35,198 bases of DNA from Bacillota bacterium (GTDB lineage Bacteria; Bacillota; Dethiobacteria; DTU022). The position numbers were made by a program, and so were the translations under genes. Positions 17,196 to 27,100 of this stretch are shown here, in pieces; the stretch's first letter is position 1; every line of letters begins with the position of its first letter. The DNA lies in contig JAKPEE010000034.1 in the NCBI GenBank assembly GCA_029552125.1, positions 1-35,198 of the forward strand, written 5' to 3'. Under the pieces are notes generated by a model. The model had not been told where the DNA came from and searched no databases. It was given only the letters and a program-made list of their open reading frames with translations.

Positions 17196-18317
17196 CTACC
17201 ACAACCGCCAGCTTTCCGGGTTGAAATCCCGGTAACGCCGGTCCCGTTCAGCCCGCGGCAGCAGCCAGCGTTCGCGGAACCATTCAAAGATCTCGGCGGC
17301 GGGTTGGTCGTAGTGCCCCAATTCCAAATCTTCACCCTTCAAAAAAGCCTGCGTATTCCGGGCCAGGGGGACCACAAAGATTTCCCGGCGTACCTGGTGA
17401 AAAGCCAGCTTCCAGGACAAACCCAGTTCGGAGAGCACTTTACGGATTACCTCCCGCCGGTTTCTAAACCCCTTCCCCCACTCTTCTTTTTTCGCCGTGG
17501 GGCGGCAATGTTCCTTGGCAAATTGTACCAGTTCTTCGTATATTCCGTTAGAAAAGTGAAAATCACCGGAACCGGAGGTAAACCCGACACTCTGGAACAG
17601 TAGCCTGTCACGGTACTTGAGACGGTTGTAGATTGAAGAACGGCCCAACGCGGAGGTCGTAGTGATCATGGCCAGCTGCCCATCATGGGCCCCTCCGCTG
17701 ATCAAAGAAGACCTGTCCCGGTACTTCTCCCGAAACGCCTGTTGTACTTCGTTGCTGGCGGCCAGCATGGCGATCAGCTTCCCCCCCAGCAGGTAGCTGT
17801 ACGGGGGCACCGCCCCCAGGACAAAAGCGTCAACTACATGCCTCAAACGTTTTCGCCTGGCTTCCATATCCCAACCAACCCAGTTATCCCGGGCCTTCAT
17901 ACTGAACACCGGATCGCCCAGCCCAAACAGGCCGATCAGCTTCCCGTTGTAATCATCATAGACAAGGTAGCGCAACCGCCGCCCGTACCCCGACGAAACC
18001 GGTATGCTCCAGTGCAGGCAGGCGTAGCGGAAGAGCAGTTCGTCATCTGTTTTGCGTTGTACTAGATGGAGCCGGGGTGTGATTTTTCGCGGTTCGATTT
18101 CTTTTCCGTCAGCAAGGTAGGACAATAACATTGACTCTTTCTTCTTTAATTTCCCTGCAGCTTTATTCCTTTTGGTTAACACTGACTTTTCGTGTACACA
18201 CCTGACAGAGGCTTTGGATCCATCGCTGGGAAGACAAATCTCTTTCCCCTGAATAACGAAGCCTTGCTCGTTAAGAGAGCAAATTATCTCTTTTTTCAGT
18301 TCTTGCCTGTTAATCAT
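17196..18317 (-). CDS. DUF4338 (DruA-like) protein
   Basis: The 373-residue protein matches DUF4338, the domain of the Druantia anti-phage protein DruA. Recognisable features are LVYDDYNGKLIGLFGLGDP (around 118-136), KARDNWVGWD (141-150), then DAFVLGAVPPYSYLLGGKL (163-181), LAASNEV and a C-terminal Trp/Arg-rich tail. Its biochemical activity is unknown to me. None of the other Druantia genes (the large helicase DruE, DruB-D) is present; instead HerA and NurA follow without a gap. Translation begins at ATG 18317, matching the family start, but no good ribosome binding site precedes it. A TATAAT lies at 18344-18339. It ends in TAG. Confidence 0.85.
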   Translation of the reverse strand: MINRQELKKEIICSLNEQGFVIQGKEICLPSDGSKASVRCVHEKSVLTKRNKAAGKLKKKESMLLSYLADGKEIEPRKITPRLHLVQRKTDDELLFRYACLHWSIPVSSGYGRRLRYLVYDDYNGKLIGLFGLGDPVFSMKARDNWVGWDMEARRKRLRHVVDAFVLGAVPPYSYLLGGKLIAMLAASNEVQQAFREKYRDRSSLISGGAHDGQLAMITTTSALGRSSIYNRLKYRDRLLFQSVGFTSGSGDFHFSNGIYEELVQFAKEHCRPTAKKEEWGKGFRNRREVIRKVLSELGLSWKLAFHQVRREIFVVPLARNTQAFLKGEDLELGHYDQPAAEIFEWFRERWLLPRAERDRRYRDFNPESWRLW

Positions 18318-18338
18318 AACTTAATGTGCATACAAGCA

Positions 18339-18344
18339 TTATAT
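18339..18344 (-). promoter_or_regulatory. Possible -10 element for the DUF4338-NurA-HerA unit
   Basis: A perfect TATAAT on minus lies 22 bp upstream of the DUF4338 start, in a 147-bp gap that separates this unit from the genes upstream. No good -35 is seen at the proper spacing. If used, the transcript would have a leader of about 15 bases and would be nearly leaderless, which would fit the missing ribosome binding site. Confidence 0.3.
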
Positions 18345-18464
18345 TCTACTTTTTTCCTATACTGGCTCTGTAGCAGAATGAGCCGATTGTCTATCTTGCA
18401 ATTTTTTATTGATACTTTCAGCCAGCCATGTAGCACTATAACCTTATCTCCTCTTTGTTTTTGA

Positions 18465-19679
18465 TCAAACCGTTCCGCGTACTATGTAATCAGTTATATT
18501 AATATTCGGACTATCACTTTTAAGGCGAAGCATTAAGCGGCCATTTTCTTTGATGATGACGATATGCCAATGTTTAACTTGATCATCTTGACCTGTTTTG
18601 CTCATATTATCCAACCATATGCGGAATTTTGAATAAGGTATTAACACTATCAGCTCTTGTGATCCACAGCCCAGTGCTACAAATGACTCTTGGGCACTTT
18701 CCATAAATTCTTTTTGTTTAACCCGGAAACCAAACCAATATTCGGCCCTACGGCCCAAATTTCGTTCACTCGATACCAGGCAGACAATTTTGGTCTGACT
18801 GTCATGTGTTGTATATTTGGCCCTGGACAGCCTGATCAAAGGCTTTTTTATGTAATCACGGATATGTTCTAGACAAGCGTCTGTAAAATCGTGAACTGGA
18901 TTTTGCTGATCATCTATGAGTTCATCTTCATCTATATCGCCTTGATCAGCCTTGTTGTTTTCCACTTGCCTATGCAATTCTGTATAATCGGCGCGCAAAT
19001 AAATTTTATATTCCGAAAGGGGTATTTTGTAATAAGAAATCATTTTAATGATCAGGTTCCGTATATCATTGGCGCTGAAATTGGTTTCAACGTATAGATC
19101 CATGTCTTTGAGTTTTTTGGGGGATCTCATTAATTCGGGTTTATCAAAGGTAAAATAAATTGATTTCCTTCCATTGAATCTGGGATTATCAGGAAAACTG
19201 GAAATAAGGCTCCGGTCGAGGCCGGCCAAAATGTTGCAGGTTTCAACAAACATATTCTTCCATTCATTAGCATATATTTTGTGGCCCTTCAATTCAAACG
19301 CATAGGGTCTTTTGTGGGTAAAATTTTCATGAAGGTTGTGCACATATGTATGGTCCACTTCGTATTCGCTGTAATTGGGATACTTCTTTTCTATATCCTC
19401 CAAGATTTCGTCTTCAGACACCCTGGCGACATCCTCTAGCTGAAGTATATCCATATATTCCTGCATTTTTTTCGCTATTTCATGCAGCTCGCTTGCTTTC
19501 TTTATGAATTCTATCGCTGCATCATACTCTTTACTCTTTGATAGTTCGTTCCCCCTTTGAGAACAGGCATCTGCTGCTTCATTTAGTGAGTAAATGAATA
19601 AATCTAAAGCTACGCCAATTTCATCCAAATGATGCTGAAAATCCTTCTTTAGAAAGTTTATCAATTCGTCAGAAAACAA
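18465..19679 (-). CDS. Large uncharacterised defence-island protein
   Basis: I do not recognise a named family. The N-terminal 85 residues are helical and TPR-like (AAIEFIKKASELHEIAKKM). The rest is a globular domain with blocks THKRPYAFELKG (around 119-130), FNGRKSIYFTF, YVETNFSANDIRNLI, then EYKIYLRADYTELH. I have the impression that these blocks recur as an appended domain on restriction-associated proteins, but I cannot confirm it. The C-terminal 60 residues are strand-rich. Translation probably starts at TTG 19679, after a GGAGGGGGG site. It lies 50 bp downstream of the NucS-like gene and 147 bp upstream of the DUF4338 unit, so it may belong to either. Confidence 0.7.
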   Translation of the reverse strand: MFSDELINFLKKDFQHHLDEIGVALDLFIYSLNEAADACSQRGNELSKSKEYDAAIEFIKKASELHEIAKKMQEYMDILQLEDVARVSEDEILEDIEKKYPNYSEYEVDHTYVHNLHENFTHKRPYAFELKGHKIYANEWKNMFVETCNILAGLDRSLISSFPDNPRFNGRKSIYFTFDKPELMRSPKKLKDMDLYVETNFSANDIRNLIIKMISYYKIPLSEYKIYLRADYTELHRQVENNKADQGDIDEDELIDDQQNPVHDFTDACLEHIRDYIKKPLIRLSRAKYTTHDSQTKIVCLVSSERNLGRRAEYWFGFRVKQKEFMESAQESFVALGCGSQELIVLIPYSKFRIWLDNMSKTGQDDQVKHWHIVIIKENGRLMLRLKSDSPNINITDYIVRGTV

Positions 19680-19729
19680 ATGTATCCCCCCTCCATATAT
19701 CGCTGTTTACCGTACCGACCAACATAAAA

Positions 19730-20734
19730 CTAATTCGCATTGCTTTCGTTTAGATCGCTTAACACTTCATTCAGTAATTCTTTATACTCCTCATTAATCT
19801 TAAAGTTGTCCTTTTCCCAGCTATAGTTGGGGTATTCATAGCTGATTACTTGTCTCAAATAATCTTTAACCTTTTGGCCAAGTTGGTTGGATATTAAAGA
19901 AATGAACTGGCCTGCCTGCGTCTCGTCTTTGGCTTCACCCAACCGCACGAACTCCTTTTTCAATTCTTCTCTGGTTATCTTCTTATTTTTTTGCAACAAA
20001 GGCAGCATAATATTTTTCATCCTCTTTGCCGACCATAAATTGCCCCCCAAGTATTTGATCAATAACTCTTTCAATTCCTCGGTAGTATAGTTCCCCGGCT
20101 CATCGGACATTGGAATCTTAAATTTTTTCTTGTCCGTTTTTGCCTTTTCGACTTCTTCTGAAATAATTGCTGTTTTGGAAAGCAACTCATTTCCGGAAGA
20201 GGTATTAATATACTTCAGAATAATTGCGTTAATACCTATATCATATTTTTCTGACAACCATTCTATCATTCGTGTCAAAGACTCTTCGATTGAAAAACCT
20301 ACCAACAACAGCCTTTGAGCTTTATTGATCAACAAATCATCTACCTCTACACCAACGAAATTATCGGAAATAAAGTCATAAAGCGGTTGTCCATGATGTT
20401 GCATGCAAATCTCACTTAACCTATCAATTTCCCATGTAGCGATATCAGAAGCATAATCTATGGCCTGGGCAAGGCTTTCCCGTGGAAGTTTATCCCTTTT
20501 TAGTTCTACTATCACCATATTGCCGGAATTATCAATGCCAAGAAAGTCTAAAGGACCTGATTTTGTATATATCTGTTCTCCGATGATTAAGATATCTTCG
20601 CCTAATATTTTCGGATTAGTTTTAATCCACTTTTCAAGATGCTCCTTTTCTTTTTTGGCGTTTTCGCTCATCGAGGTTTCTATTTCCACAAGTTCTTCAT
20701 TAATTATTTCCCAGGTCTTAATCTCTGTAGCCAT
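19730..20734 (-). CDS. NucS/DUF91-like endonuclease
   Basis: The 334-residue protein has an N-terminal PD-(D/E)xK nuclease domain: SGPLDFLGID (D63), then VIVELKRDKLPRE (E77, K79), followed by QAIDYASDIATW. This matches the catalytic core of the NucS/DUF91 and related endonuclease folds, where the Glu/Lys pair binds metal and positions the phosphate. The C-terminal half is helical and Lys/Glu-rich and may recognise DNA or partners. The start ATG at 20734 follows a GGAGGTGATATAGT site. It lies 45 bp after the Mrr-like gene and ends in TAG. Confidence 0.85.
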   Translation of the reverse strand: MATEIKTWEIINEELVEIETSMSENAKKEKEHLEKWIKTNPKILGEDILIIGEQIYTKSGPLDFLGIDNSGNMVIVELKRDKLPRESLAQAIDYASDIATWEIDRLSEICMQHHGQPLYDFISDNFVGVEVDDLLINKAQRLLLVGFSIEESLTRMIEWLSEKYDIGINAIILKYINTSSGNELLSKTAIISEEVEKAKTDKKKFKIPMSDEPGNYTTEELKELLIKYLGGNLWSAKRMKNIMLPLLQKNKKITREELKKEFVRLGEAKDETQAGQFISLISNQLGQKVKDYLRQVISYEYPNYSWEKDNFKINEEYKELLNEVLSDLNESNAN

Positions 20735-20779
20735 ACTATATCACCTCCGGCTTCTTTCCAGACACCAAAATGAATGACA

Positions 20780-21283
20780 TTAATCCTTCAATTCATCAAC
20801 ATGAGTCAATTTTACTAATAAATTTGTCCCCCTGGCAGAAATGGTATGTGGCCGAGCACCATACATGACTTTATTCAGAAAGCTTATGAGAAATTGTTTA
20901 TTGGTAGCGTTTTCATTGAGTTGAACCGGTATAATATTTCTATCAGAGGCAATTTTCTTTGCACCTTCTTGCAAGCCCAAAGGGCTTATAATAACACCCC
21001 CGGCAGCACCTGAATCAATTATCTTAAAAGCTAGAGCAGCAATTTTATCTATATTCTGTCTTGATTTTGTATATCGCCGGCATTCAATAATAATAAAACC
21101 TTCTCCTTCGATACAACAACCTTTGCCGTCTATTTCAAATTCGCAAACCGTACCTGCTATTTTCTGTTTACCTTCAACACTAGATAACCCAAATTCCGAT
21201 GCAAACTTATTGAGCAGATAGACGGCTACTTCTTCGTATGTTTCCCACTTTTTTTTCACCGATAGATTACTCCCCCGAGGCAT
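20780..21283 (-). CDS. Mrr-like restriction-endonuclease-fold protein
   Basis: The 167-residue product resembles the catalytic domain of Mrr-type endonucleases. FEIDGKG (D52) and FIIIECRRYTKSRQ (E67) form the expected core, and the downstream GGVIISPLGLQEGAKKIA segment matches the Mrr helix-strand region. The usual ExK is ExR here (ECR), so the catalytic Lys is replaced by Arg. I recall ECRRYT as shared by related proteins, so this may be a family trait. It has no separate DNA-binding domain. The start could be the ATG at 21283 or the GTG at 21259; the GTG has a GGGGGAG site ten bases upstream. It lies 103 bp downstream of the methyltransferase gene. Confidence 0.75.
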   Translation of the reverse strand: MPRGSNLSVKKKWETYEEVAVYLLNKFASEFGLSSVEGKQKIAGTVCEFEIDGKGCCIEGEGFIIIECRRYTKSRQNIDKIAALAFKIIDSGAAGGVIISPLGLQEGAKKIASDRNIIPVQLNENATNKQFLISFLNKVMYGARPHTISARGTNLLVKLTHVDELKD

Positions 21284-21386
21284 CCATTTGAAATATCCAA
21301 ATGCAGGTTAAACATCACATAATTAAATGTATAAAAATCCCTCAAATCTACTGTTTGCAAAATAGCCAACACCTCTGCATGGGTTA

Positions 21387-24161
21387 TTAAACCCGGAAGA
21401 CTTTCATTACTTCGTCGCCGAGGTGGTTGATTACTTTGACGGCGATGCGGCCGGTTTTGGGTTTTTTGAAGGGGCGGGAGGTGTCGCTGTTTAAGGTGGA
21501 CCAGGCTTCTTCGTTAATTTCGGCTTTGAGGGTGGTTTTCAGGGCTTTGTAGGGGTCGTTGGCGCCGAGGAAGTAGGCCTGGCGGACGAAGAAGCTTTCC
21601 TCGTTGTAGTCGGTATCGATGAACCAGCAGGCGATGCCGTCGGGGCCGTCGCTGCGGATTTCGCCGGTGTTGGGGTGAAAGACGTCCACGCCGTTGATTT
21701 TAACTTGAATCCGGCCGTCTTCCGCATCGAGGATGTCGATGTCCGGTTCGCCGAAGATGACAAAGAGGTTGCCCTTGCCGGTGTTTTTCAAGTCGTCGGC
21801 CATGTGCAGGTCGGCGTTCATGCGCGCCTTGAGCACGGGGATGCGCCCCAGTTTGTTGAAGTCGGTGGAGCGGGCGTCGTAGTTGAAGGCGCAGGCAATG
21901 AGCACGTCGAAGCCGGCGTCGCCGGCCTCGCGGGCAGCGGCGACCAGGTCGGGACGGGAAACGGTACCGAACTCGGGGCCGATGAAGATGGCGGCGCGCT
22001 TCTCGGCGGCCGGATCTCCACCGCCTTCGGTGAAACGGCCCTCGGCGCAGATCATCTCGCCCGGCCAGGGTGTAATCGCGGTGAAGTTTATCTTGTCTTC
22101 CTTGTGGGCCTGCTGCACCCCGGATATTTTCAGGTTTTCGAGAATGACCCGGACGAAGTCCTGTTCATCGCCGTAGCCCGATTCAGTATCGCCGACGTTG
22201 TCGATTAATTCGTCGTTCTCGTCCACGCCGAGCACCCGGTGTGGCGAGAGGCTCTCCACGGTAAAGGGTCCGGCCACGCGCACCTTCTTGCGGTCCTCGT
22301 ACGGCCTGTCGTAGAGGTACTCGAAGTCGGCTTTGGCAGAGATGGAGGCGTCGATCTCTTTCTGCCGGGCGATGCGCTGCTCCCACCACCGGGCGTGCAA
22401 CTTTTTCGCTTCCTCCGGCCATTCGTCGCCGGCTTCACGGGGGATTTCCCATTCTTCCCACTGCTTCCCGAGGGTCCGGTTGAGCTTTTCGCGGAGCGGT
22501 TCGAGGGTTTGCTGGAACTTTTCCCAGATTACATCAATCTCGGCGTTGTTGGCGATGGATTTGAGGGTAATATGGGGAACCCGTTCGTAGACGAAGCCCT
22601 GGCGGATGTCTCCGCGGGTGGGGGCATCGGACGGCTCGGTGCGGGTGATCTCGGCCTCTTTTCGCTGCCCGTCGCGGCTGTCCGCCAGCAGGTAGTACGG
22701 GTAACGAGCGCCCATGATCCGGGCGCGGGCCAGGGCCAGGGCTACGCGGGAGGTGTCGATGGTAATCCAGCGGCGCCCCCACTGCTCGGCCACGTAGGCG
22801 GTAGTGCCGGAGCCGCAGGTTGGGTCGAGGACTAGATCACCGGGGTCTGTTGTCATTAGCACACAACGCTCAATTACTCTGGAAGCAGTTTGAACTACAT
22901 ATGATTTATTTTGTTCAGAAAGCTGTTCACTCCATAAGTTTGAGATAGGTAAAACATCAAAGTCATTCAAGATACGCTTGTACCTTAAAGTTTTACCTGC
23001 CATAATCAAACGATCTGCCTTTTGAAGTCTATACATACCGGTAGTTGAAGTAGACCAATATCGATTTTTAGGTATAAACTCCCTACCACAATGTAAAATG
23101 CCTTCACTTCTACTATAGTGTGACGAGGTTAAATCAGATGAAGCGAATATTTTTCCTCCCATTTTTATTGCCTCATTTAAGTTATATATAGATGAAATTG
23201 GAACTATACTGTTGTCATGGGTTTGGAAGTGATTATAACCAGTTGTGCCGAATTCACCAAACTTTTTGCGATTGAATAACTGACGGTATTTTGTTCTATT
23301 AATATCTTTTGAGAACCATAGTATATTATCGTTAACAACAGGAATAAAATTAGAGCCCTGTGTGCTAGTGGTAGGATAAACTATCTGACAACAAAAATTT
23401 TGTTTTCCAAACACTTCATCCATTAAGGACCGTAAATAGTGAACATTCTCATCCCCAATTTGCACAAAGATAGACCCGCTCTCCGCCAGCAGGTCCCGGG
23501 CCACGGTGAGGCGGTCGCGCAGGTAGGTCAGGTAGGAATGGATCCCGTCGCGCCAGGTGTCGCGGTATGCTTTCACCTGCTCCGGCTCGCGGGTGATGTG
23601 ATCGACGTTGCCGTCCTTGACGTCGCGGCTGGTGGTGGACCACTGAAAGTTGGAGTTGAACTTAATCCCGTAGGGGGGGTCCATATAGATGCACTGCACC
23701 CGGCCGCGCAGCCCTTCGCGCTCGGCTAAAGAGGCCATCACCTGCAGGCTGTCGCCGAGGATCATACGGTTGCTCCAGTTGGCGTCGTGTTTGTAAAACT
23801 CGGTGCGGGCGCTCTCGTCGGGCAGGCCGTTGAAGTCGTCGAAGAGGTTGAGCTGCGCCCCTGCCTGATTACGGGTCTTGCTGCGGCGCATCAGGTCGTC
23901 GATCAAAACCTTGGGGTGGATCTTCTCCTGTATATATAAAGGCGGGGCGTGGACGACGAGATCGGACCAGTCCTGCTCGTCCTTGCCGCGCCAGACGAGC
24001 TGCGGGTCCAGGTCGCGGTTGCGGCGCTCGTAGGCGACGCGGACGGGAGTGATGTCTTCCTTCTCCATGACCGACTGGTACTCGGCGGTGGGTATATATT
24101 TGCGCGAAGCCTCGTCGTGGGTGATGGTTTCCACGGATTTCTTAGTGTTCTTTTGGGCCAT
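21387..24161 (-). CDS. mod: Type III restriction-modification methyltransferase (Mod)
   Basis: The 924-residue DNA methyltransferase has DPPYG (residues 161-165) ahead of the AdoMet-binding DPTCGSG (446-452). That order places it in the beta class used by Type III Mod subunits, which methylate adenine in an asymmetric site. The roughly 200 residues between the two motifs form the target-recognition region, and this block is much richer in A and T than its flanks (see findings). A long C-terminal extension (about 480-924) with FIGPEFGTV and GPDGIACWFIDTDYNEESF is typical of large Mod proteins. Its start is one base after the Res stop codon, and the ribosome binding site (GGGGGGATTA) lies inside the end of the Res gene, so the pair is coupled. 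Confidence 0.92.
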   Translation of the reverse strand: MAQKNTKKSVETITHDEASRKYIPTAEYQSVMEKEDITPVRVAYERRNRDLDPQLVWRGKDEQDWSDLVVHAPPLYIQEKIHPKVLIDDLMRRSKTRNQAGAQLNLFDDFNGLPDESARTEFYKHDANWSNRMILGDSLQVMASLAEREGLRGRVQCIYMDPPYGIKFNSNFQWSTTSRDVKDGNVDHITREPEQVKAYRDTWRDGIHSYLTYLRDRLTVARDLLAESGSIFVQIGDENVHYLRSLMDEVFGKQNFCCQIVYPTTSTQGSNFIPVVNDNILWFSKDINRTKYRQLFNRKKFGEFGTTGYNHFQTHDNSIVPISSIYNLNEAIKMGGKIFASSDLTSSHYSRSEGILHCGREFIPKNRYWSTSTTGMYRLQKADRLIMAGKTLRYKRILNDFDVLPISNLWSEQLSEQNKSYVVQTASRVIERCVLMTTDPGDLVLDPTCGSGTTAYVAEQWGRRWITIDTSRVALALARARIMGARYPYYLLADSRDGQRKEAEITRTEPSDAPTRGDIRQGFVYERVPHITLKSIANNAEIDVIWEKFQQTLEPLREKLNRTLGKQWEEWEIPREAGDEWPEEAKKLHARWWEQRIARQKEIDASISAKADFEYLYDRPYEDRKKVRVAGPFTVESLSPHRVLGVDENDELIDNVGDTESGYGDEQDFVRVILENLKISGVQQAHKEDKINFTAITPWPGEMICAEGRFTEGGGDPAAEKRAAIFIGPEFGTVSRPDLVAAAREAGDAGFDVLIACAFNYDARSTDFNKLGRIPVLKARMNADLHMADDLKNTGKGNLFVIFGEPDIDILDAEDGRIQVKINGVDVFHPNTGEIRSDGPDGIACWFIDTDYNEESFFVRQAYFLGANDPYKALKTTLKAEINEEAWSTLNSDTSRPFKKPKTGRIAVKVINHLGDEVMKVFRV

Positions 24162-24162
24162 C

Positions 24163-27100
24163 TTAATCCCCCCTCGTTGCCGGTGCGGCGGTGACTGAAT
24201 CGATCATCTTGTTGAATTCGGCCTCGACCTTCTCTTTAAATTCGGACTCGATACGGTAGACATCGGTGAACTCGGCGAAGGCCCAGCGGCCGTAACTGCC
24301 CAGATTGTTCACACCGGGCACCCAGTATGTTTCCATGACGGACTTTTTCTCCTTGGCGTCCTCGCGGCGGTAGCCCTTGATTTCGACGACCAGGCGCAGG
24401 GGATCCTCGCGCCCGTCATCGACGAGGACGATAAAGTCGGGAATATATTGGCGCACCTCCGAACCGTAGCGGTAAGGTACTTCCAGGCCGAGGTTGTGGT
24501 TTTTGACATAAGCCCTGACCCGGGGGTGAGATTCGGCCACGCGGCAGAACTCGGCCTCCCAGTCGCTGTCGAGGATAACCCAGTTGATATGGCAGCGCCG
24601 CGGATCGGTCACCCAGCGGTCGGTTTTCGAGGTGGTAAAGTTGACGTGGCTGGTGGAGCCGGTGGGGTTGTAAGGGTCGAGCACGGCCTTGACCGGCCGG
24701 CTGCCCAACAGGGTGCTGGTTATGCCGGCGGTGATACGCTCGCAGGCCATATCGGCCAGGGAGCGGTACATCAGCTGGGCCGGAAAAGTGCCGCCCTTGC
24801 AGACGAGGCAGCTGTCGAGCCACTGCCGGGTAATCCGCTTCAACTGCCCGAAAAGGTAGAGTTTGGGCGCTTCGCCGGGATCGCGCCACTTCGTGTAGAG
24901 CAGCCGCTGGGTCAGGTGGAAAAGCAGCGTGGAGCGGCGCAGGTCGCCCGTATGGACCAGGGTCAGATCCACCCCCTCGCCGATGATCCCCTCGTTGCGG
25001 GTGACCGAGGGGCCGACCAGGTCAGGGGTCAGCTCGAGGACTGAATCCTCGTTGAAGCGGGCGGTAAGCCGCTCTTCAGGCAGCTCCACGCGGTAGCCCT
25101 CAACCCGGGGGAAGCGAATTTCGAGATGGTCGCGCTCAGGGCGCACGGCCCTGACCTGGATCGTTTCGCGGGGGGGCTGCGGGGCCGAGACTACCGGCTT
25201 CGCTGTAAAGTCGAAGGGGATGCCCAGCACGTCGGCGTACTCAACATTAAAAAGGCCTTCTTCGTTGAGGTCGTAGGACTGGCGGCGCAGGGCGCGGCCG
25301 ATGACCTGCTCGCATAGAAGCTGGGTGCCGAAAGCGCGCACGCCGAGTACATGGGTGACGGTGTTGGCGTCCCAGCCTTCAGTGAGCATGGAGACCGAGA
25401 CAACACAGCGGACCGATTCGCCCAGGCGCCCTTTCTTGCCCACGGTGTTCATCACTTCCCGCAGCAGGTCCTGGTCGGTAAGGTTCTCGGCCTGGCGGCG
25501 GTCCCCGGTGCGCTCGATGATTTCACGGCGGTAGCGCTCGATCGGTCCCGCGGCCATTTGACGAAAATTCTTGTCCAGGGCGTCGCCCGACTCGAGTTGT
25601 TCGCTGTCGATTAAAAGAGTGCGCGGCCGGGGGTACGGGTCGCCGTGCTCGTTAAAATTCTGGAAAAGCGCCAGGCGCCCGTTTTCCAGGGCGGTTGTGC
25701 CGTCTTCGTTAACCCGGTGGAAGCCGGAGATATAGTCGTAGACAAGTTTAGAGATGGAGGTGTTCTGGCAAACGACGATGAAGCAGGGCGGAACGCCGAT
25801 TTTGCTTTTCTCCCACAGCTCAAAATTTTCGCATAATGGCCGTAGAGGGCTTCCAGGGCGGTGAGCAGCTCGACAGGAAGGCTCAAGGGGTCGAGGGTTT
25901 TGGCCTTACCCCGGCCCTTTTTGGGCATGCGCGTGCGGATATGCTCCCAGAGGTTGCGGAATTTGGGCATCTCCCCGCCGGGAATGTTGTCGGCCACGGG
26001 CACGCGCGGCAGCTTGACGATGCCGCATTCAATGGCGTCCATAAGGGAAAAGTCGCTCACGGTCCAGGGGAAGAGCGTGCCTTCGGCATAGCCCGAACCC
26101 CGCAGGAAGAAGGGGGTGGCCGAGAGATCAATCACCCGGGCAAGGCCTAATTTCCGCTTCACAATTTCCAGGCCGGAGATCCAGAGGCGCGCGGCCTCGT
26201 TGTTCTTTTCCGCTTCCTGCCTCTCCTCGCCCCTGAGGTCTTCAGCTTCACCGTGATCGGGCTTTTCGCGGTAGCAGTGGTGCGCCTCGTCGTTTAGGAC
26301 CAGGATATTTTTCAGGCCCATCAGTTCAGGCATGACCCGCTGCAGCATCTGGCCCTCGGTTTCCAGGGTGTTTAACTCTTCACCCCGGCCCTGTAGCAGC
26401 GCCCGCCCGCCGCGGGAGAGCTCCATGCGCTCGCGGCGCTTGAAGGCGTGATAATTGGTGATGACGATTTTGGCGCGCTGCAGGTCTTCCAGCATGTCAG
26501 TAGGAACCAGTTCGCGGCTCCGGTAGTAGCTGTCGGGATCATTGGGCTGAAGGACGCGCAGGCGGTCCTTGATGGTCAGCCCGGGTGTTACGACCAGAAA
26601 GCCCCGGGTAAAATTTTTGCTGGCTGGCCGGCGCACCGCGTTGATGGTTTGCCAGGCGATGAGCATGGCCATGACCGTGGTTTTGCCGGCACCCGTGGCC
26701 AGCTTCAGGGCCAGGCGAAAAAGTTCGGGGTTGGCTTCGTCATTGGCGTTGACCAGGTGCTCGAGAAAGGCTTTTTCCGATTTGCCCCCCTTGGGCGCCA
26801 CCTCTGTCAGCCAGATCACCGTCTCCACCGCTTCAATCTGGCAGAAAAACGGCCTGATGCCGCTGAAGCGGTGGTGCCGCCAGTGCCGGAGGAGCCTCGC
26901 CGTCTCGGGGGTGACCTTCCAATCAGCCGGGTTGGCCAGGTCTCGCCATTTATCCACGTGGCGGCGTAAGGCATTGATCATGGATGTGGGGTCGTACTGC
27001 TGTTTAGCTGTGGAGAGGCCTTTACCTTCGTCAAATATGAGCTGCTGCTGGTCGCGCGAACTTTTTCGCTTTTTCGGTTTGGGAATCGGGGTAATAAATT

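Noticed and set aside
14274-18317. Calling the unit a Druantia system
   Set aside because: Only the DUF4338 protein matches; the large DruE helicase and other Druantia genes are absent.
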